Shown here in pieces: positions 52,983 to 63,600 of a stretch of 64,000 nucleotides of DNA. The notes beneath the pieces are model-generated. The model was not told the DNA's origin, did not search any database, and was given only the letters and a program-made list of their open reading frames with translations. A program made the translations under genes and the position numbers. Position 1 is the first letter of the stretch; each line of letters opens with the position of its first letter. The stretch is taken from contig SMOI01000025.1 in NCBI GenBank assembly GCA_008000375.1, positions 141,901 to 205,900 on the forward strand. The letters are read 5' to 3'. Source of the stretch: Poteriospumella lacustris. Lineage: Eukaryota > Sar > Chrysophyceae > Chromulinales > Dinobryaceae.

Positions 52983-54598
52983 ATGTCGTCCGAAGATCAT
53001 TATCTCACCTTATCCATCACATCGCCAGGGCCTGCGACGCTACCTCCACATGAGAAGCGCCAGATGGCTCCAAGAGATCCGTGCAATATCACCGACATCG
53101 AAGGTGCCGCAGCGCAGCCAAAGTATAAGCTCTACACCAACAAGCCCATCTTCTTGAACAGTGACATTCCTGGTGCGCAGCCAAAGCAATTGGTTCGAGG
53201 ACGCAATGTTCGCGACAATTCTTTGTACATCGACGACATTGATGGCACGCGCCGAGCGATCAAGGACCGAATGATGAGGACCACTCGACACGTGAATCCT
53301 CTGGAGCCGGATTATCCTATGCCCAGATTTGTACCAACGGAACCGATTGAGGTTCCTTTCAAACGGGACCCTCTGAATATCAGCGATATCGAAGGAACCA
53401 AACCGAAGCCGAAGAAGGAATTCGCTCCGAAGAGCACCATGGACATCACCGACATCGATGGAGCTAGGCCGGGACTCCGCGAAACGTACGTCACGAACGA
53501 CAGCTGATAGTCACTGCTGCACCTTATTCTGACAGTTGCTGCTGTATTTCGTACCTTAGGAAACTCTTGAACTCGATTGAAACGAGAGACATCTTGAGCA
53601 CTGACGATGTCTCGCGCAGAAATCATCGCTACACGGACAAGACATCGCGGGTGAGCGATCCGTGCGCGCCGATCTACCGTGTGCATGGGATGGAAATCAA
53701 GGATGGTAGGGAGAGCAAACCCAGAGCACCACCAAAGGAGATGAAGGACAGCCACTTGTTACAAACCCGAGACATCACGGGGGCCACAGCCGACACCAAG
53801 TATGCCAGTCCGTTTCCTCGACGGGAATATCGCAACACCAACTTCATCGCCGACATCGAAGGATCGCATGCAGATTCCATCAAGCACAGTATCACAACCA
53901 ACCGAATGACGCATCCGCTGCAGCCAGTGTATCAAAGTTTGGACCCTGGAGAGATGCTGCTACCGCTCATTCCGCCGCTCATTCCGGCGGACCTCGTGAA
54001 GATGCCAACGCTACCGGCGCTGGATCGAGAAAAGTCAGCCCAGCAGGCGCTCACGAAGCCCGCCAGCTCATCTGTCTCATCCTCCGCGGTCGGGGCCAAC
54101 AATGCGACCAGCAATCCCTTCGGTGCCAGCGGCACGTGGGACGCGACTGGTACCAGCAACAACAACTTCGCCTCGACCACTGGCTTCCACTTCTACGACA
54201 AACCCGAGAACGATTTGGATCCTGTGCTGTTCACGGCAGCTCCCTCGGGACTAGCAGACGCAGGCAAGCCTCCCACGGGAAGGAAGTCGTCATTGGCGCT
54301 GCCCATGATGCCCAACAGTGGACGCGACTACCAAGGCCCCATCTCTGGCAAGGATCGGGCCATGAACACGGCCGGATTGATTTTCAGCCAACGAGGCGGC
54401 AGCAATCCAACGAGCAATCAGCCCTCTGCGCGGCTGCAGCCCACAGCTCCCCAACGAACCTCGTATGGCAATTCACCGATGGTCAGTGGGCGAGGCAATG
54501 GCGGCTTAGGCAACAACAACAATGCTGCGTATACGGCGGTGCGACGAGCAGAGGTCAGTCGACAAGAAGAGATCAACATGGTTCGCCAGCTGCAATAG
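52983..54598 (+). CDS. DI(D/E)G-repeat protein, copy 1 (left arm)
   Basis: Two exons, 52983-53485 and 53560-54598 (74-nt intron, phase 2), give about 513 residues. The first 250 residues contain at least six repeats built around D-I-(D/E)-G, such as NITDIEGAAAQPK, YIDDIDGTRR, NISDIEGTKPKPK and DITDIDGARPG, spaced about 30-45 residues and linked by basic/proline-rich stretches. Two more, DITGATADTKY and FIADIEGSHAD, lie after the splice, which supports the exon join. The C-terminal 230 residues are Ser/Pro/Asn-rich. No catalytic motif, signal or membrane helix is visible. Short evenly spaced repeats like these suit a filament- or microtubule-binding protein, but that is inference; I do not recognise a named family. 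Confidence 0.8.
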
Positions 54599-54645
54599 GC
54601 ACCAGAGAATTGTAGGACGGCGCCGCGACCTGCGTGCGATTTTGT

Positions 54646-55059
54646 TTGTTGTTTGTGTAATTGTGCCCATGATGACGCACCAATGTAACTGTGGCTACTG
54701 GTCTAACACTGTGAGAAGCAACTGTCTTGAGTTGAGAAATAGGATGAACTGCACAAGGAGCTCTATTATGAAAATAGAGGATGCGAATGGCTGATGGGTT
54801 TCTAATGCAGACTCCTAAATGTTGAAATTGTGCTACGTTCCACCACTGACCATTACACCTTAAAGCGCAGCGAATTAATGTGATGCCCCTGAAAAAAGGA
54901 CGCTTCATCACACGATCTAACTTGGGTTTGCTCATGACAAGGTGATTTTTATCTATTTCTCTTTTGTTTCGCAGTTCATCCTAGATCGAAGTGTTTGAAG
55001 GGTAGCCACAGTTACACGGGATGTTATCGTCCATCCTTACACAGCAAAAACAACAACAT
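54646..55059. other. Loop of palindrome 3
   Basis: About 414 bp between the two gene 3' ends. Its two halves are diverged reverse complements of each other in places (see the palindrome entry). No gene is seen. Confidence 0.6.
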
Positions 55060-55106
55060 ACAAAATCGCACGCAGGTCGCGGCGCCGTCCTACAATTCTC
55101 TGGTGC

Positions 55107-56722
55107 CTATTGCAGCTGGCGAACCATGTTGATCTCTTCTTGTCGACTGACCTCTGCTCGTCGCACCGCCGTATACGCAGCATTGTTGTTGTTGCCTAAG
55201 CCGCCATTGCCTCGCCCACTGACCATCGGTGAATTGCCATACGAGGTTCGTTGGGGAGCTGTGGGCTGCAGCCGCGCAGAGGGCTGATTGCTCGTTGGAT
55301 TGCTGCCGCCTCGTTGGCTGAAAATCAATCCGGCCGTGTTCATGGCCCGATCCTTGCCAGAGATGGGGCCTTGGTAGTCGCGTCCACTGTTGGGCATCAT
55401 GGGCAGCGCCAATGACGACTTCCTTCCCGTGGGAGGCTTGCCTGCGTCTGCTAGTCCCGAGGGAGCTGCCGTGAACAGCACAGGATCCAAATCGTTCTCG
55501 GGTTTGTCGTAGAAGTGGAAGCCAGTGGTCGAGGCGAAGTTGTTGTTGCTGGTACCAGTCGCGTCCCACGTGCCGCTGGCACCGAAGGGATTGCTGGTCG
55601 CATTGTTGGCCCCGACCGCGGAGGATGAGACAGATGAGCTGGCGGGCTTCGTGAGCGCCTGCTGGGCTGACTTTTCTCGATCCAGCGCCGGTAGCGTTGG
55701 CATCTTCACGAGGTCCGCCGGAATGAGCGGCGGAATGAGCGGTAGCAGCATCTCTCCAGGGTCCAAACTTTGATACACTGGCTGCAGCGGATGCGTCATT
55801 CGGTTGGTTGTGATACTGTGCTTGATGGAATCTGCATGCGATCCTTCGATGTCGGCGATGAAGTTGGTGTTGCGATATTCCCGTCGAGGAAACGGACTGG
55901 CATACTTGGTGTCGGCTGTGGCCCCCGTGATGTCTCGGGTTTGTAACAAGTGGCTGTCCTTCATCTCCTTTGGTGGTGCTCTGGGTTTGCTCTCCCTACC
56001 ATCCTTGATTTCCATCCCATGCACACGGTAGATCGGCGCGCACGGATCGCTCACCCGCGATGTCTTGTCCGTGTAGCGATGATTTCTGCGCGAGACATCG
56101 TCAGTGCTCAAGATGTCTCTCGTTTCAATCGAGTTCAAGAGTTTCCTAAGGTACGAAATACAGCAGCAACTGTCAGAATAAGGTGCAGCAGTGACTATCA
56201 GCTGTCGTTCGTGACGTACGTTTCGCGGAGTCCCGGCCTAGCTCCATCGATGTCGGTGATGTCCATGGTGCTCTTCGGAGCGAATTCCTTCTTCGGCTTC
56301 GGTTTGGTTCCTTCGATATCGCTGATATTCAGAGGGTCCCGTTTGAAAGGAACCTCAATCGGTTCCGTTGGTACAAATCTGGGCATAGGATAATCCGGCT
56401 CCAGAGGATTCACGTGTCGAGTGGTCCTCATCATTCGGTCCTTGATCGCTCGGCGCGTGCCATCAATGTCGTCGATGTACAAAGAATTGTCGCGAACATT
56501 GCGTCCTCGAACCAATTGCTTTGGCTGCGCACCAGGAATGTCACTGTTCAAGAAGATGGGCTTGTTGGTGTAGAGCTTATACTTTGGCTGCGCTGCGGCA
56601 CCTTCGATGTCGGTGATATTGCACGGATCTCTTGGAGCCATCTGGCGCTTCTCATGTGGAGGTAGCGTCGCAGGCCCTGGCGATGTGATGGATAAGGTGA
56701 GATAATGATCTTCGGACGACAT
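55107..56722 (-). CDS. DI(D/E)G-repeat protein, copy 2 (right arm)
   Basis: The mirror copy of the gene at 52983-54598. Exons 56722-56220 and 56145-55107, with an identical product of about 513 residues and an identical intron. No frameshift or stop is present, so it looks functional. Its 5' end faces the start of CCDC40, 486 bp away on the other strand. If both are expressed, that short interval holds two promoters. Confidence 0.8.
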
Positions 56723-56872
56723 CTTTGCCGGTTCCTCAGAGCGAACTTATCCGGCGCAACAAATCAAGCTGTAAATCGCAGACGAATGGCAACACGCAAG
56801 ACCACCCACTTTCCTTCAGAGTCACAAATGGGCAGATATACCGATACAATGTGATCCGTCGTACGTGATCTC

Positions 56873-57207
56873 GCCAGACGTACGTAGTCCAGTCCATAAC
56901 CCATAACGTTGGTGAAGCGGTGAAGCAGGCTGGGCAACTGCAGTGAACATGAAACAGACCGGGAACCAAGAAGAGAAACGGTCGGTCGTTTCGTTGTTTG
57001 TTCCTCCGCCGCGACGGCTGCTGCTCTGCTGCAAATGAAAGTCTCGTTGCTTTTTGGTTTAAATGTTGGCCAAGGTGTATTTGCAAACGATTCTACCTGA
57101 ATAAGACATTCTGATATATAATTTTTCGTACTTTGTATTCGCCCATCAGTGCGCATCGGGTCAGTATTTGAAGAACCTGTATTCAGTTCATCAACACAGC
57201 TACAAAT
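56873..57207. other. Divergent intergenic region DIxG copy 2 / CCDC40
   Basis: About 335 bp. The left part, to about 57075, is the diverged outer extension of palindrome 3. The rest is the CCDC40 5' flank. No further feature is seen. Confidence 0.5.
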
Positions 57208-60003
57208 ATGGACGAAGGAGGTTATACCGACGACCCCAACCTTCCGTACGAGGAGAACAACGACGTCCACAATCAAACTGGCGCTGAGTCCGACGAAGAG
57301 GAAGATGCCTTCTACGAAAACCCCGAGGAGATCATCCGTGAGTTCGGCAACCACGCCTTCATGGACCCAGCGCAAAAGGTGCTGCTGCAGATGCTGAAAG
57401 ACCAGAACTACCAGCAAGGAGTGATGTTGCTGGACAAGAAGGAAGAGCTGAAGAAGCTCAGTCAAGATCGCGAGACGATCGGTGTGCAGCTGTATGCGCT
57501 GCAGCAACAGCTGGCGCGGACGCAACTCATGTTGGAGAACGCGCACAACGAGTACAACAGCATCGTGGACATGCGTCTGAGCGAAGAAGAGCTGCTGAAG
57601 GACGTGAGCAAGAATAACGCCGAGCAGGTGGCGTTGTTGGACGAGTACAAGAAGCAGCAAAAGAAACACTCGGGCGAGCTGGATGCGCTGAACGAAACGA
57701 TCCGCCAGATCGAACAGTACAACGAGCAAGTGAAGTCGGAGATCGCGATATCGCGGCGCGCGACGTACAAGGTGGAGCAGAACATGCAGGAGCTGGAGAA
57801 GGTGAAGGAGAACCAGGACTACTACGTGGACCAGCTGACGCGTCAGATCAAACAAATGGACGAGCAGATCGAGACGGTGCTGAAGCAGCTCGACGGGCAG
57901 AAGAAGGACACCAGCGAGGCCGACGCGGTGTTGAAGGAAACGAGCAAGGAGCTGGAGCTGATCGCGACGGAGAAGCAACAGCTGATGATGCAGTGGAAGG
58001 CGGCGTTGTCGGGGCTGAGTCGGCGCGACGAGGCGTTGGCGCAGGCGTCGCAAACGCTGGCGGCGGCGGAGTCGGCGGTGCACGACTACGACGTGGAGAT
58101 CGAAGCGACGCGACGAGAGATCCAGAAGGAGCAGGCCAAGCACGAGACGCTGGTGAACCTGCGCGATCGCATGGAGAACGAACTGGCGTGGGTGGAGGAG
58201 TCGCTGAACAAGATCAAACAAGAGCGAGCGCAGATGCAGGAGCGGTACACGCTGCTGAGCAAGTCGCTGGCGCAGACCGACAACGAAGGCAAAAAGCTGG
58301 ACCTGGTCACCAAGCAGCTGACGCATGATGCCGAGGCGGTCGTCCAGAACCTGCAGACGGTGACGCAGGAGCGACAGAAGATGGAGGAGGAGCTGCAGAT
58401 GCTGTTCTCCACGTACCAGAACGTGAACAAGGCCGTGTCGAACCTGGGTCGGGACCAGACGAAGCTGCTGAAGATGATCCACGAGAAGGAGAACGACGTG
58501 GCGGAGATCGAGAACACCATCGCGCGCACGACGCTGGAGCGACTGAATCTCACGACGGGCAACGACCAGCTGCGCGAGCAGCTCGACGGGGCGATGAAAG
58601 AGGTGCAAGACAAGGAGGCGCTGGCGGCGAAGTACCAGCTGGAGATCCGTCAGCGCAACGACGAGATCGAGAAGAAGATGTACCGCGTGGACCGGCTGAA
58701 TAAGAAGTACGAGAAGATGGTGGAGAGCGCGGGCGGCGAGGAGAACCTCGGTCCGCTCGAGAACACGATCAAGAACCTCAGCAAGGAGATCGAGGCGATC
58801 TCCATCGAGTGCAAGGAGCTGGAGCGCGAGTGGCTGAAGCGACAGACGGAGATGGTCACGCTGAGCTCCGAGTGCGAGACGCTGCAGGAGCGCAACAACG
58901 AGCAGCAAGCGCGTGTGACGGTGCTGACGCAGCAGCAGCTGCGCCTGACGAAGGACCTGCGCGAGCTGAAGACGAAGCTGAAGGTGGCGCGCCACGTCAA
59001 CGCGGACTACAACAAGGACGTGTCGAAGCTGAACGCGCTGATATCGGAGAACCACGACAAGGAAGGCGGTCTGCAGAAGGAGAACTTCGTCATCGAGCTG
59101 GGCTGCGTGGAGGAGCTGAAGGAGGCGGAGAAGGACTGCATCTCGCTGCAGGCGATGATCGCCGAGACGAAGAACGCGAAGCTGTCGCTGCTGGACGAGA
59201 TCGTGGAGCAAGAGCGCCAGGCGATGCTGTGGGAGAAGAAGATTCAGCTGGAGAAGGAGACGCGACAGGCGCTGGATCCCAGCGTGGGCAAGGCGGAGAA
59301 CGAGAACATGGAGAAGGAGATCCACCGCATGGAGCTGCGGCTCGAGGCGCTACGGCGCGAGCAAGAGAAGCTGTCGAAGGAGATGGTGCGCGCCATCGAG
59401 AAGCGCGCGACCATCGCGACGCGCTACTCGACCGGCAAGCCGTCGAAGACGATGCCGGCGACGGCGCTGTCGTCGTCGTCGGTGAAGAACAGCAAGGAGA
59501 TGACCCAGGCCTCGGCGAAGAAGAAGATCGGCGAGCTGAAGCGCGAGTCGCGCATCCTGGCCGAGGAGATCTCGCAGTACAACGCCATGTACGACGAGAA
59601 GCGCAACCTGCAGTCGGAGATGACCTTCGAGCTGGAGAAGCGGACGGCGCAGTACGGCGAGACGGAGGAGCTCTGCCATCAGCTGCAAACGGCGATCAAC
59701 GACCTTCTGTACCAGAAGCAGTTGATGCAGGAGCGCATCTCCTACCGCCAGAAGTACTGTGCCCGTCTGCGCGAGGTGTCGCAGGCGGGCATCGACCTGA
59801 ACCAGGCGCTGACCGTCGAGCGCAAGCTGCTGTCGTCGACGCAGGCGCTGGACAACGTGAAGGAGATCATTCACGAGCTGCAGTCGGCGTTCCCGCACTT
59901 GAAGGAGGTGCTGGAGCGAGTGGCGGCGATGGCCAGTCCGGAGATCGAAGACTCGGCGGAGGCGGGCGGCGGAGCGGCGGGCTTGGACATGGACGAGCAA
60001 TAG
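57208..60003 (+). CDS. CCDC40: CCDC40 (FAP172) axonemal ruler coiled-coil protein
   Basis: A single exon of 931 residues, almost entirely heptad coiled coil. In flagella CCDC40 pairs with CCDC39 to form the 96-nm ruler that places inner dynein arms and the nexin-dynein regulatory complex. Landmarks match the family: a start with Met-Asp-Pro before a GVQLYALQQQLARTQ segment (about 92), YYVDQLTRQIKQM near 205, GGEENLGPLENTIKNLSKEI near 510, MLWEKKIQLEKETRQALD near 673 and EIHRMELRLEALRREQEK near 704. The acidic N-terminus is poorly conserved. Human CCDC40 is longer at the N-terminus; the core length is similar. The gene is GC-rich. Its 3' end is the start of palindrome 4. Confidence 0.92.
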   Translation: MDEGGYTDDPNLPYEENNDVHNQTGAESDEEEDAFYENPEEIIREFGNHAFMDPAQKVLLQMLKDQNYQQGVMLLDKKEELKKLSQDRETIGVQLYALQQQLARTQLMLENAHNEYNSIVDMRLSEEELLKDVSKNNAEQVALLDEYKKQQKKHSGELDALNETIRQIEQYNEQVKSEIAISRRATYKVEQNMQELEKVKENQDYYVDQLTRQIKQMDEQIETVLKQLDGQKKDTSEADAVLKETSKELELIATEKQQLMMQWKAALSGLSRRDEALAQASQTLAAAESAVHDYDVEIEATRREIQKEQAKHETLVNLRDRMENELAWVEESLNKIKQERAQMQERYTLLSKSLAQTDNEGKKLDLVTKQLTHDAEAVVQNLQTVTQERQKMEEELQMLFSTYQNVNKAVSNLGRDQTKLLKMIHEKENDVAEIENTIARTTLERLNLTTGNDQLREQLDGAMKEVQDKEALAAKYQLEIRQRNDEIEKKMYRVDRLNKKYEKMVESAGGEENLGPLENTIKNLSKEIEAISIECKELEREWLKRQTEMVTLSSECETLQERNNEQQARVTVLTQQQLRLTKDLRELKTKLKVARHVNADYNKDVSKLNALISENHDKEGGLQKENFVIELGCVEELKEAEKDCISLQAMIAETKNAKLSLLDEIVEQERQAMLWEKKIQLEKETRQALDPSVGKAENENMEKEIHRMELRLEALRREQEKLSKEMVRAIEKRATIATRYSTGKPSKTMPATALSSSSVKNSKEMTQASAKKKIGELKRESRILAEEISQYNAMYDEKRNLQSEMTFELEKRTAQYGETEELCHQLQTAINDLLYQKQLMQERISYRQKYCARLREVSQAGIDLNQALTVERKLLSSTQALDNVKEIIHELQSAFPHLKEVLERVAAMASPEIEDSAEAGGGAAGLDMDEQ

Positions 60004-60011
60004 CGTCCGGA

Positions 60012-60301
60012 CGGCGGAGTGTTTATAGTTTCTTTGTGTGTAAATGGCTAATTGTGGATCGTGACATCAACTTCGATTAGTGTTGGGCGCAGGTGAGAAG
60101 CCTGAGGTTGGACGCATGGATCGCCACAGCAGCAGCAGCAGCAGCAGCCACCGCAACAGCACGCAGGCCATCCTCTCGGGTTGCAGATCCCGTTGACCAA
60201 CGCGTCAACCTCTGTCTCTAACGCGACCGGAAGTGTTTGAAACAACGCACGAATAAATACTGGCATTTACAACAAGGGAAACCACACGACACGATCGCCA
60301 C
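60012..60301. other. Loop of palindrome 4
   Basis: About 290 bp, with a short CAG run at about 60127-60148 and diverged mirror similarity near both arm ends. Probably 3' UTR sequence of both copies. No gene is seen. Confidence 0.55.
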
Positions 60302-60309
60302 TCCGGACG

Positions 60310-60424
60310 CTATTGCTCGTCCATGTCCAAGCCCGCCGCTCCGCCGCCCGCCTCCGCCGAGTCTTCGATCTCCGGACTGGCCATCGCCGCCACTCGCTCC
60401 AGCACCTCCTTCAAGTGCGGGAAC
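60310..60424 (-). pseudogene. CCDC40 copy 2, 3' fragment, interrupted by retroelement
   Basis: Reading leftward, this encodes the last 38 residues of CCDC40 (from FPHLKEVLERVAAM to the stop), identical to the copy at 57208-60003. The remainder of copy 2 is expected to the right of the retroelement, outside the window. The open frame is broken by the LTR, so copy 2 cannot give the normal full-length protein unless the element is spliced out. The fragment itself shows no mutation. Confidence 0.85.
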
Positions 60425-60630
60425 TGTACTCTCACCAGGTAATTATGTTGTGATTGCCTTCTTACATTTGACTAACTTTCACTTACTTCCTTATAGCTTT
60501 AACTTACTCTTCAAATACATTCACTTACTCCCCATCCGGCCTATGTCCGGCCTTCCATCCCAGGTTCCAGAGCTCCCAGACTCCCCCATCTGGAGCCGTG
60601 CGTACAGCCTGTAGGCTTGCGGACGGCACA
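60425..60630 (-). repeat. 3' long terminal repeat of the gypsy element
   Basis: Read on the minus strand, it starts TGTGCCGTCC and ends GAGAGTACA, so both ends carry the usual TG..CA. Its left end abuts the interrupted CCDC40 copy, and its right end lies next to a purine tract on the element strand. The 206-bp length is inferred from these boundaries; the second LTR is outside the window, so it cannot be confirmed by comparison. Confidence 0.75.
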
Positions 60631-60695
60631 TTGCCTCTTCTTTCTTCTTTCTCTTGTTCCTCATCATTGAACAAGTGACCATCAAGCCATGAACG

Positions 60696-63600
60696 TCACA
60701 CAAACTGCCGAGGAATCATTTCGTCCATATTGTTTTCACGTAAGAATTTGTGCAGAATTGCATTGTTCTTAACGTTATCATATGGCTCCCATGTTGCTTC
60801 TTCTTCAGGCCAGCCCAGCCATTTGATAAGGAATTTATAATTGGATCTTGCCTTACCCTTTGTCGGCCGTTCATATCGGAGAATTGCTTCCACCACATAC
60901 TGACGTTTATCTTTCGCTGCAACTTGTCTTGGATCCATTTTCTCATCAGGTAAGTATTTTGCCAGATTTGACACATGGACTGATCTGACTTTGCTTGTCA
61001 CCAGATCTTGAATGTCCACAGCAGAACCATCGATTGCCACAATTCGAAAGGGGCCTTTCCATGGAATCTCCAACTTTGATTTTTGTGCCAGATGTTTCAG
61101 AAGCACCAATTCTCCAATTGCAAAGCTCATTTCAACTGAGCTTGTCTTTGATTGTTTGTTTTCTCTTGACGACGATACTTTTTCTTTGTCTTCAAGACTA
61201 TCCCTTTTCCGTTTCAGTCGAGTTTTGATATTCTTTTTCACCAACTCCGACTGAACTCGTGCGGCTACCGCAATCAATTCCTCTTGTTTGGTTTGCATCT
61301 TTTCTGCCCATGCATTTATATCCATACTTGTATTTGAATCGTTGAGTTCGACATGACCTGGCACCAATACCCCCCTGTCCAGATCAATGCGATTTCCAAA
61401 AACGATCTCACTTGGTGACATTCCCAATGCTTCATGCTTTGTCGCATTTATTATTCTCTGCACTAAAGGGATGTACCATTCCCATTCATCCACCGTTTGG
61501 TCATTTTGAAAGATGAAGTTAACCAAGTGTTTCAGCACTTCTTTGTTAACTCTTTCACTGATACCATTTTCTTCATGGCTATATGGCAATGTCAGCTCAT
61601 GTTCAACAACCATCATTTCCATTAACATGTCTATGACACCATTGACATATTGACTGCCATTGTCTGAGCGAAGACGTGCTGGAACTCCATATCGTCCACA
61701 ATGATTCAACAAGCATTTGGCTGCTTCCATTGCTGATGTTGACTTTACTGGGTATAATTCCACAAATCGCGAGAAGCAATCAATGATTACCACCACATGG
61801 CAATATCCTTCTTCTGATTCTGGAAACGGACCCATCGTATCGATACTCAACAATTCCATTGGAGCCATTGCATTAGTTGTGAATGGTTCCACCCGTACAT
61901 GTGGTACCCGTCGTTCAGAATGTTTCTGACACACTGAACATGTCTTCACAAACTTTGCCACATGTTGACGCATATACGGCCATTTCTCATCCGCTATTGC
62001 TTGTTGAGTATCTGCATTGTATTGTTCCAAGCGTCCTTTTTCTCTTAACTTTTTCAACATTCCACGTAGTTTTGCCAATGTTATATCCACTCCATGATGA
62101 CCAACTGCATCATTGTGAGCTTGAGCAATCAGTTGCCGATAAACAGGAGGTATTTCGTCACCAAAGTTGAATGCTAACAGCTGAATAACTTCTGGTGCAT
62201 CCTCCATCACAGGAGCTCGTGATAGTGTATCAGCAACACCGTTGTCTTTTCCTTGAATGAATTCAACTTTCATTTGAAATTGTTGCATCCAAATCTTCCA
62301 CCGCAATACTTTACGTGATCCATTCGACGAATGGAATATCAAATTGGCATGATCAGTTTGCAACGTGAAGACTCGATCCAACAACCACGGTTCCAATTTG
62401 GTTAAAGCATAAAATATCGCATATGCTTCTTTTTCCGGGGTCGACCAGTTCAATTGGGCCCCTGTCAATGATTTGGATATGAAGTATATGGGCAACTGCT
62501 TTGTTTCTCCTGCTTCATCCTTAACGGATTGAAACAAGTAAGCCCCAATACCATAATCACTTGCATCTGTTTGCAAGAATAATGGTAGATCATTATCCAA
62601 ATGATATAATTTTGGGCAATTGGCAATTGCTTCCTTCACATTATCGAATGACCTCTCCATTTGTGATGTCCAAACCACTTTCGCATGCTTTTTGATGTTT
62701 TGTGTTGCTGAATACAACGGCTTCAGCAACAACGACAAATTTGCAATGTGATCTCGAAAGTAGTTCGCTAAGCCAATGAAGGACCTCAATGTTCTTCCAG
62801 TCAATGGTTTTTGAAAGTCTTGTACTTTCTGAATCTTTTCATCGGACATCGTTATGCCAGTTGCATCAATCTCATGTCCCAGAAACTCAACCTTGGCCAT
62901 GCCAAAGAAACACTTCTTTGGATTCAAGGTAATGTTATACTCGGACAATCGTTCAAATACTTCTCGCAACCTGACTAACAATTCATCCTCTGTTTGTGCA
63001 TGCACTAGGATATCATCCATGTACAATTCCACCTGACGATATAACAAGTTGGAAAGTACCTCTTCCGCCAACTGTTGATGGAAATGTGAAGGTGCAGATG
63101 CAACACCCATGGGTACCCTTGTCCATTCATATATACCCTGGGTCGTCGTAAAGGCAGTGAATGGACGTGCACTTTCATGCAATGGTGCTTGATAATACCC
63201 CTTTGTGGCATCCATTTTGCAAAACAAGGTTGATTTGCTTTCCCCAATTCGAGACAATATATCCGATATTTTTGGCAACGGCCAAGAACACTTCATTGTT
63301 GCATCATTCAGTCTTCGATAATCAATGCACAATCTCCACGTGTTATCTGGCTTGGGGACCAGTAACACTTGGCTATAATACGGGCACTTACTCAATTGAA
63401 TAACTCCCATATCAAGCAAGTCTCTCAAGTCTCGTTGCAGATCTTTGAGCTTCTGAAAGGATTGGGGGCGAGGAGGACCTTGGTTTGCTCTTGATCGCCA
63501 TTTTACCTCATCCACTTCCAATGTGAGAGGTTTAATTCGCGCTGGTTCTTTGTTCAGCTTCATACTGAACACATGGCGGAATTCATGGCACAGCAAGCGA

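Larger units (their letters stand above)
52833..56872. repeat. Palindrome 3: tail-to-tail inverted duplication of the DIxG-repeat gene
   Basis: The left arm is 52833 to about 54645, the right arm about 55060 to 56872. Matching positions add to 109705 from end to end, so no net indel occurs. Both exons and the 74-nt intron appear identical. Similarity continues outward to about 52660/57075 and inward into the loop at lower identity, for example TGTAACTGTGGCTAC at about 54683 and on the opposite strand at about 55020, still near the same mirror sum. The arms are therefore an identical core inside a longer, older palindrome. Confidence 0.95.
59889..60424. repeat. Palindrome 4 (truncated): CCDC40 3' end inverted
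   Basis: Positions 59889-60011 and 60302-60424 are exact reverse complements over 123 bp, mirror sum 120313, covering the last 38 codons and stop of CCDC40 and 8 bases beyond. Beyond the stop, similarity decays in the loop (for example TTGTAAATGCC against GTGTAAATGGC) as in the other palindromes. On the right side identity stops at 60424, exactly where the retroelement LTR begins at 60425. Confidence 0.95.

Noticed and set aside
56764-59325. An 853-codon minus-strand frame over CCDC40 and its 5' flank
   Set aside because: It is dominated by Leu/Val/Arg/His from reverse reading of Glu/Lys/Gln coiled-coil codons. CCDC40 homology on the plus strand is clear.
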